This document shows, piece by piece, positions 1-7,155 of a stretch of 64,000 nucleotides of DNA (its first letter is position 1; each line of letters starts with the position of its first letter). The stretch is from the NCBI RefSeq assembly GCF_000374065.1, contig NZ_KB893247.1:83998-147997 (forward strand), given 5' to 3'. The notes below the pieces were generated by a model. That model had not been told where the DNA came from and made no database searches. It saw only the letters and a program-made list of their open reading frames with translations. The position numbers were made by a program, and so were the translations under genes. The DNA is from Spirosoma luteum DSM 19990. Lineage in GTDB: Bacteria; Bacteroidota; Bacteroidia; Cytophagales; Spirosomataceae.

Positions 1-1
1 G

Positions 2-373
2 GAGATTGGCCGGGTGCTGCTGAACCTCTACAACAACGCCTTTTACGCTGTGCAGCAACGGAGCAAAAACCTGCAAGGTCTTCAAGACCTTACAGGTTTA
101 AATAACTACCAACCTAACGTCACGGTCAGCACCGTTCAGGCCAATGGGAAAGTAGAAATCCGAGTCAGCGACAATGGGACGGGTATTCCTGAGGCTGTCA
201 AGGCCAAGATATTCCAACCCTTTTTCACCACCAAGCCTACGGGGGAGGGCACGGGTCTGGGCTTGTCATTGAGTTATGACATTATTACCAAGGGACACGG
301 TGGAAGCCTGACGGTGGAAAGCCAGGAAGGGGAGGGAACGACGTTTGTGATTCAACTACCTGCGCTGAATTAA
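2..373 (+). CDS. Sensor histidine kinase, C-terminal part (partial)
   Basis: The frame is open from the left edge, so this is the 3' end of a longer gene. It encodes the HATPase_c catalytic domain of a two-component sensor kinase, which binds ATP and phosphorylates a histidine in the missing upstream part. Visible motifs are the N box (LLNLYNNAFYAV), G1 (DNGTGIP), F box (FQPFFTTKP) and G2 (GTGLGLSLS). The protein ends with a normal HATPase C-terminus. Between the N box and G1 box is a segment reading NLQGLQDLTGL. It is encoded by a 33-bp near-perfect palindrome and looks inserted in frame into a variable loop. The GTG at 14 is probably an internal valine, not a start. The sensor input domain lies outside the window. 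Confidence 0.9.
   Translation, partial: EIGRVLLNLYNNAFYAVQQRSKNLQGLQDLTGLNNYQPNVTVSTVQANGKVEIRVSDNGTGIPEAVKAKIFQPFFTTKPTGEGTGLGLSLSYDIITKGHGGSLTVESQEGEGTTFVIQLPALN
67..99. repeat. 33-bp palindromic element inside the kinase coding sequence
   Basis: Left arm 67-82 (AAACCTGCAAGGTCTT) and right arm 84-99 (AAGACCTTACAGGTTT) are reverse complements except for one base, around a single central base at 83. The length is 33 bp, a multiple of three, and the reading frame stays open through it. From memory, palindromes of the ACCTGCAAGGT type are common between genes in Bacteroidota; finding one inside a domain-coding region is unusual. Confidence 0.8.
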
Positions 374-386
374 GCGGGCGAGTTGG

Positions 387-394
387 TATCTTTG
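387..394 (+). promoter_or_regulatory. Bacteroidota -7 promoter motif (TATCTTTG)
   Basis: The octamer matches TAnnTTTG. It ends only 4 bases before the first possible ATG (399) of the DUF433 gene. Transcription would therefore start at or just before that codon, giving a leaderless mRNA, or one using the ATG at 414. No clear -33 TTG is seen at the right distance. Confidence 0.4.
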
Positions 395-398
395 AATA

Positions 399-647
399 AT
401 GATGGCTAATCCTATGAAAGCAACTAGTATTACTTCTGACCCCGATATTCTGGGAGGAACGCCTGTTTTTAACGGGACACGAGTGCCGATTCGGGCTTTA
501 TTCGATTACCTGCAATTCAGTTCAATAGATGAATTTCTACTTGGTTATCCGCATATCAGCCGCCAAATGGTCAATCAGGTATTAGCTGATATTGCCAGAC
601 AAGTGTCGGTCCCTCCCCGCAAAAGAAATCATGAAGCTACTTCTTGA
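399..647 (+). CDS. DUF433 domain protein (putative antitoxin)
   Basis: This small protein, 82 residues from the first ATG, carries the DUF433 signature: a conserved SDPDILGGTPVFNGTRVPI segment followed by a predicted helical DNA-binding part (YLQFSSIDEFLLGYP...VNQVLADI). DUF433 proteins are commonly paired with PIN-like DUF5615 proteins and are thought to act as antitoxins and repressors; that role is inferred here from family and context. The start is uncertain: ATG codons at 399, 402 and 414 are in frame, and a promoter -7 motif ends at 394. The 3' end overlaps the start of the DUF5615 gene by 17 bp in another frame, which points to translational coupling. Confidence 0.85.
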   Translation: MMANPMKATSITSDPDILGGTPVFNGTRVPIRALFDYLQFSSIDEFLLGYPHISRQMVNQVLADIARQVSVPPRKRNHEATS

Positions 648-1035
648 CGAACAAATTGATGTTCGGCTAAAAACCGTGCTGGCTGAGTTAGATGTCTATA
701 CACTCGTTGATATGGGTTGGCAGGGATTTAAAAATGGCGTTCTAAGCGAAAAAATAAATGAAGGTGCGTTTGCGTTTTTCATCACCGCTGACAAAAATTT
801 ACCCTTTCAGCAGAATCTTGACAAGCTATTATTTACCCTTATCTTGCTGGATACGCCCACGCTCTTGTGGGAGCATCAATCTCTTTTCGCTCCAAAAATA
901 AGGGCATATGTGACGGAGTTTTCGTCAACTCCCCTTTTTAAAATCGTTCACATTAGCCTGGAGGGCTTTAGCAAAGGAAAAAAACGAGAGCAGTTTCGGC
1001 GTGTTTTTTCGCCCGAACAAATTTTATTTATATAA
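631..1035 (+). CDS. DUF5615 PIN-like protein (putative toxin)
   Basis: The 134-residue protein has the DUF5615 pattern: an N-terminal MKLLLDEQIDVRL strand with the first acidic residues, and a central FFITADKNLPFQQN segment with the conserved TADK/D motif of PIN-like folds. Members are predicted Mg-dependent RNases, usually partnered with DUF433. I chose the ATG at 631 because the family begins with K-x-L-L-L-D-E. The longer frame from 592 would add 13 residues coded inside the DUF433 gene. The gene overlaps that gene by 17 bp, so the two form a compact toxin-antitoxin-like operon. The C-terminal tail (from about residue 110) is basic and not part of the recognisable domain. Toxicity is not shown by the sequence. 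Confidence 0.8.
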   Translation: MKLLLDEQIDVRLKTVLAELDVYTLVDMGWQGFKNGVLSEKINEGAFAFFITADKNLPFQQNLDKLLFTLILLDTPTLLWEHQSLFAPKIRAYVTEFSSTPLFKIVHISLEGFSKGKKREQFRRVFSPEQILFI

Positions 1036-1078
1036 CCTGTGTGGCTCAAGTCAACAAGGATAGAACTTCTGAAAATCG

Positions 1079-2020
1079 TCAGCATTCTTCGGATTCGCAG
1101 TCGTCGTGCCTGCTCGTCTCTGTTTCGAGCGTGACGTGACTGATGTTGCGGTGTTCGAGTCGGTGACGGGCATCGCGCTTGAGCGAACTAATCTGATCAC
1201 CGGACAGGTCGTCCTGCAAGACGAGGTGGGCCGTCAGGGCATTTTCGGTGGTGCTCATAGCCCATACGTGTACGTGATGCACATCCTGAACGCCCTTAAC
1301 TGCCCGCAGGTCGGTCTGCACCGCTTCCATATTGATGCCCGCCGGAACCCCGTCCATCGACAACCGCAGGCTATCGGTCAACAGACTCCAGGTCGACCCC
1401 ATAATGACAATGGCAACCACAACACCAATGGCGGGGTCGAGCCAGACCCAGCCGGTGTAGCTGATAACGATACCCGCCACCACTACACCCAGCGATACCA
1501 GGGCATCGGCTACCAGGTGCAGATAGGCTCCCTTCGCATTGAGGTCGTGTTCTTTATTCCGGAAAAAAAGCAGGGCCGAAATCGTATTGACAATCAGCCC
1601 TAACCCGGCTACCCAGGCCACAACGCCACCTTCTACTGGGGCGGGGTGACGGAACCGCTGGAAGCTCTCCCATAGAATGGCTCCGATGGTGATCAGCAGA
1701 ATAACGGCATTGGTCAGGGAGGCCAGCACTGTACTCTTTCGGTAGCCGTACGTAAAACTTGGGGTTTGCCGGACTCGCGCCAGCCGAAACGCCAGCAGGG
1801 AGAGCAGCAGGCTGGCCACATCGCTCAGGTTGTGCCCCGCGTCGGCCACCAGCGCCAGTGAGTTGTAATAAAACCCCATGCCGAACTCCACCAGTACATA
1901 GACCGTATTGAGCACGGCCCCAATAATCAGAGCCCGGTTGATGCTGGTCAGCACCACGGGGCCGTGGCTATGCCCGGCGTGATCATTGGCCGCATGGTCG
2001 GTAGTATGTTGATGTGCCAT
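1079..2020 (-). CDS. Cation diffusion facilitator (zinc/cobalt/cadmium efflux)
   Basis: This 313-residue inner-membrane antiporter of the CDF/CzcD family exports divalent metal ions in exchange for protons. The N-terminus is histidine rich (about residues 3-19), a cytosolic metal-binding feature. About six membrane helices follow. The metal site is visible as two HxxxD pairs: H63/D67 in helix 2 and H168/D172 in helix 5. This HD-HD arrangement is typical of zinc-specific members. The cytosolic C-terminal dimerisation domain follows (VQTDLRAVKGVQDVHHVHVW), with its own histidines. The gene stands alone, convergent with the DUF5615 gene and divergent from the beta-propeller gene. No metal-regulator gene is adjacent. 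Confidence 0.93.
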   Translation of the reverse strand: MAHQHTTDHAANDHAGHSHGPVVLTSINRALIIGAVLNTVYVLVEFGMGFYYNSLALVADAGHNLSDVASLLLSLLAFRLARVRQTPSFTYGYRKSTVLASLTNAVILLITIGAILWESFQRFRHPAPVEGGVVAWVAGLGLIVNTISALLFFRNKEHDLNAKGAYLHLVADALVSLGVVVAGIVISYTGWVWLDPAIGVVVAIVIMGSTWSLLTDSLRLSMDGVPAGINMEAVQTDLRAVKGVQDVHHVHVWAMSTTENALTAHLVLQDDLSGDQISSLKRDARHRLEHRNISHVTLETETSRHDDCESEEC

Positions 2021-2138
2021 ACGGCAATAATAGCCATTTGGGGTCAGGATTCCCGCTTTTCTTACTGTATAAACGGACTTTTTCGGGATAAGATCAGACG
2101 GGCATACCGGGTATTACTCAACGTATAGAGGAGGTTTT

Positions 2139-2213
2139 ATGAAAAGTCGGGCCGCTGAATCGGGTATTTTTCGGCTGCTGTTACTTCTATTGTCTTTAGG
2201 CTTCTCTCGATAA
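2139..2213 (+). other. Short leader-like ORF with a Shine-Dalgarno-like sequence
   Basis: A 24-codon ORF with a hydrophobic stretch (FRLLLLLLSLGFSR) begins at the ATG at 2139, preceded by AGAGGAGG at about 2126-2133, a rare strong SD-like sequence in this window. It may be another relic of a signal peptide from the decayed locus before the pectinesterase remnant, or a chance ORF. No function can be assigned. The rest of 2021-2493 holds no other gene. Confidence 0.25.
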
Positions 2214-2274
2214 ATAGGCCGTATGGCTCATCGCTCATTCGGGAAGGGTGTTGAACTCGTTCCCAGTCAATCAA

Positions 2275-2438
2275 ATGAACTACCTGTTGCTTGCTAGTTG
2301 CTTACTGCTTTTACGAGTCATGCCTGAAGTCAGGCGATACTAGTGCCTGCTACATCGATAACGCTTACCGTGGCGCAGGATGGGAGTGGCAACATTGACA
2401 CCATTCAGCAGGCCGTCAACTCGAATGGAAAATTATAA
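2275..2438 (+). pseudogene. Remnant of a pectinesterase 5' end
   Basis: An ATG at 2275 begins a signal-peptide-like stretch (MNYLLLASCLLLL) that stops at 2343. From 2346, in another frame, the sequence encodes PATSITLTVAQDGSGNIDTI, then QQAVNSNGKL and a stop at 2436. The V-A-Q-D-G-S-G-N...T-I-Q-x-A-V pattern is the typical start of the pectinesterase (PF01095) beta-helix. The rest of the enzyme is absent and the next gene begins directly. I read this as the frameshifted, truncated 5' end of a lost pectinesterase. It is an inference from a short motif; chance similarity cannot be excluded. Confidence 0.5.
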
Positions 2439-2493
2439 GAAAGGAACTCTGACACGCCCTGGGGCAACGTCAATTCAATCAATTGTTCATCCA

Positions 2494-3447
2494 ATGAGAA
2501 ATAGCCTCTTCATTTATCTGTTTTTTGCCTTTTCCCTGATGCTGTGCCAGCATAGTGTTGCGCAGCCTTCCGACAATCGGTATGCGTCCCGACAGCTTTT
2601 GTTGCGCGACGAAGGACTATCCAAACTGAATTATATTGACCTGGCGCATCCTGAAAAAAACTATTTCATTGCTATTCCGGCGGGTAGGGATATGCAACTG
2701 GTTGGGCAGGGGCGGGTGATGCTGGGTACCGGCAAAGGCTATGAGGAACGCGCCATTAAAACGGGCGACAAAGTAGCCGAACTGACCACCTACGACGGCA
2801 CTGTTGCCGCCCGGCGTTTACGCAATGGGCATACAGTGCTGGCTGGCCTGAACTGGCAGGGGAAAAAGGGTATCGTTCTGATTGAACTGGACCAGAATCA
2901 GGCAGTACAGCGAACCATCAATTACCCGGACTTCAATTACGTCCGGCTGATTCGCGAAACGACGGAAGGTACGTTCCTGATTACAGCCAACGACCGGGTT
3001 TTTGAAGGTAAACCGGACGGCTCTATCATGTGGCAGGCAACACTAACGAAGCAGGCAAAAGCGCAGCATGCCTGGCAGGCGCAACGGCTGGGTAATGGTC
3101 AGACGCTGGTTAGTGGGGGCTATTCGGCTAATTTTCAGCGGTTCGATAAAAAAGGTGTTTTTGTCGATAGCATCAGTGGGCCGCCAGTCGTGAATCCTCA
3201 TTTTTACGCTGGTTTTCAGGTACTGGCCAATGGAAACTGGGTAGTGGCAAACTGGCAGGGGCACGGCGCCGACCACGGGGCCAGTGGTACGCAGATACTG
3301 GAATACACCCCGGCGGGTAAGCTGGTGTGGTCGTGGAAGCAGGATCCGGATAAGCAGTCGTCCATTCAGGGTGTACTGGTGCTGGATGGACTGGACATTA
3401 GCCGCCCGCATGTGGATGATGCGCAGGGGCGGATGGTTCCATACTAA
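2494..3447 (+). CDS. Secreted beta-propeller-like protein of unknown function
   Basis: From the ATG at 2494 the product is 317 residues with a clear signal peptide (FIYLFFAFSLMLCQHSVAQ). The frame upstream (from 2380) overlaps the pectinesterase remnant and is unlikely to be translated. The mature part has repeating strand patterns with G-x-x-x-A/V-W-x and L-x-N-G-x-T/W-V elements (RLRNGHTVLAG, RLGNGQTLVSGG, VLANGNWVVANWQGHG, LVWSWKQDPD), typical of PQQ-like or arylsulfotransferase-type propellers. No catalytic residues can be named. It is probably periplasmic. Its neighbours give no pathway. Confidence 0.75.
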   Translation: MRNSLFIYLFFAFSLMLCQHSVAQPSDNRYASRQLLLRDEGLSKLNYIDLAHPEKNYFIAIPAGRDMQLVGQGRVMLGTGKGYEERAIKTGDKVAELTTYDGTVAARRLRNGHTVLAGLNWQGKKGIVLIELDQNQAVQRTINYPDFNYVRLIRETTEGTFLITANDRVFEGKPDGSIMWQATLTKQAKAQHAWQAQRLGNGQTLVSGGYSANFQRFDKKGVFVDSISGPPVVNPHFYAGFQVLANGNWVVANWQGHGADHGASGTQILEYTPAGKLVWSWKQDPDKQSSIQGVLVLDGLDISRPHVDDAQGRMVPY

Positions 3448-3483
3448 GTAGATCGAACGCGTTATTTCGGGGTACTCAATCGC

Positions 3484-4485
3484 CTACTTACCCGGCAGTA
3501 CCCGGTGCAGGAAATCAGTGATGTACGTCAGCGTGGGTGTAAACCAGGGGTTGAAGAACATGAATGTATGGGGCGCATCGGCAAACGTATGCACTTCCGA
3601 ATAGGTCCCGAACGCATCGAGCTTCTTGATTAAATCGTCCCGTCCGCCGTGCATACGGTCTACCGAACTATTCAGGAACAGGATAGGCGGGGTGTTTTTG
3701 TCGATGTGCGTTAGCGCAGACGCTTCCCGCCACAGGGCTGGTTTTTCGGTTTTGCCGTACCCAAACCAGTACGTAGCCGCCGACGTTGACTTCGAGTCTT
3801 CCCCCTCGCCCGATTCGGGATGGATGAACGCCAGCACTCCGTCAATATCGACGATGGCCTGCACGCTGCTCGAAAACCGGGCGTTGCCACCCGCCCCCTC
3901 CAATGCCGGATTCTGGTTAGTACTGCCAACCAGTGCCGCCAACTGCCCACCCGCCGAAAAGCCCAGCACGGCTATCCGTTTCGGGTCGATACCGTACGTA
4001 CGGGCATTGGCCCGCATCCAGCGGAGGGCCGCTTTCAGGTCGTGCACCGCAGCCGGATACAACGCTTCCGTCGATAGCCGATACTCGACCGGGATGGCCA
4101 CAAACCCTTTGGTGGCCAGTTGCCCGGCCAGCGTGTTGTTATGCGACCGGTCGCCGGAACGCCAGCCCCCACCGTGAACCATCAGCACGGCGGGAAATAG
4201 TTTTTTTGCCGAAACGGGGGGCGTATACACGTCGAGCAACAGCTTGCGGCCGGGTGTGGGGGTGCTGTACGGGATGCTTCGGGCGATATGAACACCGGGC
4301 GGCAGGGTCGAATCGGCCAGGGTTATATCAGGGTGGTATTTCTTCTCACGCTGGTAGGAGCCCTGCACGGTAAACGACGTATCACGGCCCCGGGTTGGGC
4401 CAATCTGCGCGTAGGCAGCGGTGGCTATTAGGTAGGTCAGTACCCCTAAAATGAGTGCTCGTGCTATGTGCATTTCCTTCTTCAT
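3484..4485 (-). CDS. Secreted alpha/beta hydrolase (esterase/lipase family)
   Basis: This 333-residue protein has a signal peptide (ARALILGVLTYLIATAAYAQ) and an alpha/beta-hydrolase domain of the BD-FAE/acetyl-esterase type. The oxyanion-hole motif HGGGW is at 104-108, the nucleophile elbow GFSAGG at 175-180 (Ser177), and likely acid and base are Asp276 and His306 (near NSSVDRMHGG and DAPHTF). Such enzymes remove acetyl or feruloyl groups from plant polysaccharides, or act as general carboxylesterases; the substrate is not visible here. It is transcribed convergently with the beta-propeller gene. The first five residues (MKKEM) could be an extension, with a second possible start at Met5. Confidence 0.85.
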   Translation of the reverse strand: MKKEMHIARALILGVLTYLIATAAYAQIGPTRGRDTSFTVQGSYQREKKYHPDITLADSTLPPGVHIARSIPYSTPTPGRKLLLDVYTPPVSAKKLFPAVLMVHGGGWRSGDRSHNNTLAGQLATKGFVAIPVEYRLSTEALYPAAVHDLKAALRWMRANARTYGIDPKRIAVLGFSAGGQLAALVGSTNQNPALEGAGGNARFSSSVQAIVDIDGVLAFIHPESGEGEDSKSTSAATYWFGYGKTEKPALWREASALTHIDKNTPPILFLNSSVDRMHGGRDDLIKKLDAFGTYSEVHTFADAPHTFMFFNPWFTPTLTYITDFLHRVLPGK

Positions 4486-4731
4486 GGTTTCCCGGGTAGG
4501 TGAATAACCTCTTTTTTACGTGGCCCTAAAGATGCACCGAAAACTACACATGGTAATTGGAGATAAGGGAAATAAGGGTGTAGAACCGGTGCGTGTCAGC
4601 CCTCGGTTGATCGATTTATGTAAAATATACACCGAAATGGTTTATCAAAATTCCGTGGGCATAACGATGTGGTAGCCTACGAACAGACTACCAAAAAATA
4701 GCCATGCAGTTGGTACCCGCTTTGTAGTTCC

Positions 4732-7155
4732 TTACAATTTCATCTGTACTGTCAGGTAAATGCCCCGGCCGTCGGAGGGGAGAATACCGGGGCCGGGATA
4801 GCCCGTAGCCCGCCGGGTATAATAAGCCTTGTTCGCCAGATTGTTTACGCTACCCTCCAGCCGAAACCGGCTGAACTGATAGGATAGGCTGGCATCCATA
4901 ATGCTGTAGGCCGGAATCAGGCCAATAACGGCCGAAACGCCCCCGTCGCGTGCGTTGGTGGCATCCGTAAACTGGTCGGAGAGATAGGTATACTGGAAAG
5001 AAGCTTTCAGGTTTTTGTAGCCAATACGCACGCCACTTTTCAGGTTTACAGTCGGCACAAACTCAACCTGATTTCCCACGACACCCGCTATTTCGCTGGC
5101 CCTGTAGGTAGAGTTTATCAGGGCTACATTGGTAAAAAGTACCCCACTCAGGGTAGGAGTAGCGGGATTGGTCAGTTGAATCAAATCGGCCTCGACGTAT
5201 GTTTCCAGGCCCATAATAGCCGCCTGGCCAATATTACCCCGCCGACGAAGAATACGGTCGTTTTGGTCGTAGAACTGAACCTCGCCAATGCGGTTGTTGT
5301 ACCGGAGGTAGAAGGCACTGACATCAAAATTGTAAAGCGTGGTTTGGGTACTGCGAATACCCAGATCGAAGGAGTATCCTTTTTCGTCCTGTAGGTTAGG
5401 GTCAATCACCTGCGATGGATTGGCAATCCGCATATCGCTGAAGGTAATGGAACGGTAGTTCTGCGACAGGTTACCGTATATATCCAGCTGTGTGGTTGGC
5501 TTAAAACTGATTCCCAGGCCACCCAGCAAAAAAGCGCGTCCGTTGGTCCGGAATTCATTGGTACGTACTGAACTGATGATATTCCCGGCCAAATCGCGGG
5601 TAGTGGTTCCATAAAAGCCGTCGGCTGTGGTGTAGATGTATTCGTAGCGCAGGCCGGGCGTAAAGGAAAGTTTCTCCCCTATGTAGAGGATATTCTCAGC
5701 AAACAGGGCCAGGTTCCGGTTGGGAAAACGGTAATCGTACGAGATGGCATTGGGGTCATTGATGTACCTGAAATCTGCGTCCTTACCGGTGCTGCCTAAC
5801 CCCTGGGTGCTCTGGTTGAAACCATGATAATACCGGCTACCTACCAGCAGCACCGCCTGCTGTTTACCCAGGTAGTACCGTTTCAGGTAGCGCGCTTCGG
5901 CCCCCCAGTTGGTAAAGTTGCCTTTGATTAAATCCCGTTCGCTGTTGTCATCGACGCTAGCTACCCGGTTTGGCCGGAAACCCAGCGAATAGCGGTACGC
6001 ATTCAGCCCGAATACCCGCAGATTAACCTCGTTGTTGGTATTGATTTTATGATCGAGGTGCAGGGCGGGCATGGTCCAGTTCACGGCAAACCAGTTGCGC
6101 TCACGGTTGCTCTGGCGAGGGTTATCGGCAAACATGGCGTCTGTCAGCCCACCGGGTTGCTGGGCCAGGTAATACATCTGGGTAATATCGAACCCCACCG
6201 TTGTTTTCTCCGAAAACCGGTAATCCAGATCCGCGTAGGCCGTGTAATTGGTAAAGTGTGAATTGGGGCGCCAGCCATCGCCTTTCTTATACTGGAAAAA
6301 TGTATAGTAACTTAATTTGCCCACCGTACCGCTGGCACTGGTAAAAGCATTGTAAAAGCCAAATGACCCAATGGTTTGGCGAGCTGTTAGCGAAAAGGCG
6401 CGTTCGGTATCAGGCTTTTTCATGACAAAGTTGAGCAGTCCACCAAACTGCGTTCCGTACTGAAGTGAAGCCGCCCCGCGTACAATCTGAATCCGGCCCA
6501 CGGCTTCAATAGGGGGGGTGTAATAACTTTCGGGGTAACCCAGAGCATCCGCACTAATGTCATACCCATTCTGCCGCACGTTGAAGTTGGAACTCCGGTT
6601 CGGGTCGAGGCCCCGCCCGCCAATGCTCAGCTGTAAACCGGCACCTTCATTTTCCCAGATGTTCAAACCCGCCACACGGGCGTAAATCTGCCGGGCATTG
6701 TTCGTCGATAAGTTGGCTACCAGTTGTTCCGGAATGATCACCTCCGATTTTTTACCCTCGTAAATCCCCATTCCTTCTACGCCCCGCATCCGGGTAAAGC
6801 CGAAATCAGCTTGTTTATCCGTTACGGTAACCTCGCTGAGTGTCTCAAGCCGACTTGCCAGGGCAATCGTAACTACGCGGTCAATTCCATCAATCGCAGC
6901 GGTTATTCTGGCTGCTTTGAAATCGGGGCAGGTAGTTTGGAGGGTATACGACCCATTGGGCAGATTCGTGAATACAAACGTCCCCAGACTATCCGTGGTA
7001 GCGGTGCGTTTCCCATCGTTCAGATAAACGGTGCATCCGCTCAGGCGTACACTAGCCTGCTGGTCCAGCACGGTTCCGGAAAGCTGGTACTGGGCAAATC
7101 CCGTGGTGGCAACCAACACACTAATCAGAAAACTAAAAACCGTAAATCGTGTCAT
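4732..7155 (-). CDS. TonB-dependent receptor, last gene of the DUF4856/imelysin/HTTM operon
   Basis: This outer-membrane TonB-dependent receptor of 807 residues starts at the ATG at 7155, which gives a clean signal peptide (MTRFTVFSFLISVLVATTGFAQ). The longer frame from 7200 adds 15 residues inside the HTTM gene. The mature protein has an N-terminal carboxypeptidase-regulatory-like beta-sandwich, a plug domain (VIIPEQLVANLSTNNARQIYA...GLNIWENEGAGLQLSIGGRGLD, then IQIVRGAASLQYGTQFGG), a 22-strand barrel, and a C-terminal strand ending YLTVQMKL. The plug reads like FecA-type ferric receptors. The start lies inside the 3' end of the HTTM gene (23-bp overlap), so the two are co-translated. The neighbours (imelysin, DUF4856) suggest iron or iron-chelate import. 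Confidence 0.9.
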   Translation of the reverse strand: MTRFTVFSFLISVLVATTGFAQYQLSGTVLDQQASVRLSGCTVYLNDGKRTATTDSLGTFVFTNLPNGSYTLQTTCPDFKAARITAAIDGIDRVVTIALASRLETLSEVTVTDKQADFGFTRMRGVEGMGIYEGKKSEVIIPEQLVANLSTNNARQIYARVAGLNIWENEGAGLQLSIGGRGLDPNRSSNFNVRQNGYDISADALGYPESYYTPPIEAVGRIQIVRGAASLQYGTQFGGLLNFVMKKPDTERAFSLTARQTIGSFGFYNAFTSASGTVGKLSYYTFFQYKKGDGWRPNSHFTNYTAYADLDYRFSEKTTVGFDITQMYYLAQQPGGLTDAMFADNPRQSNRERNWFAVNWTMPALHLDHKINTNNEVNLRVFGLNAYRYSLGFRPNRVASVDDNSERDLIKGNFTNWGAEARYLKRYYLGKQQAVLLVGSRYYHGFNQSTQGLGSTGKDADFRYINDPNAISYDYRFPNRNLALFAENILYIGEKLSFTPGLRYEYIYTTADGFYGTTTRDLAGNIISSVRTNEFRTNGRAFLLGGLGISFKPTTQLDIYGNLSQNYRSITFSDMRIANPSQVIDPNLQDEKGYSFDLGIRSTQTTLYNFDVSAFYLRYNNRIGEVQFYDQNDRILRRRGNIGQAAIMGLETYVEADLIQLTNPATPTLSGVLFTNVALINSTYRASEIAGVVGNQVEFVPTVNLKSGVRIGYKNLKASFQYTYLSDQFTDATNARDGGVSAVIGLIPAYSIMDASLSYQFSRFRLEGSVNNLANKAYYTRRATGYPGPGILPSDGRGIYLTVQMKL

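Noticed and set aside
2380..2493. Longer N-terminus for the beta-propeller protein
   Set aside because: It overlaps the pectinesterase remnant and precedes a perfect signal peptide at 2494.
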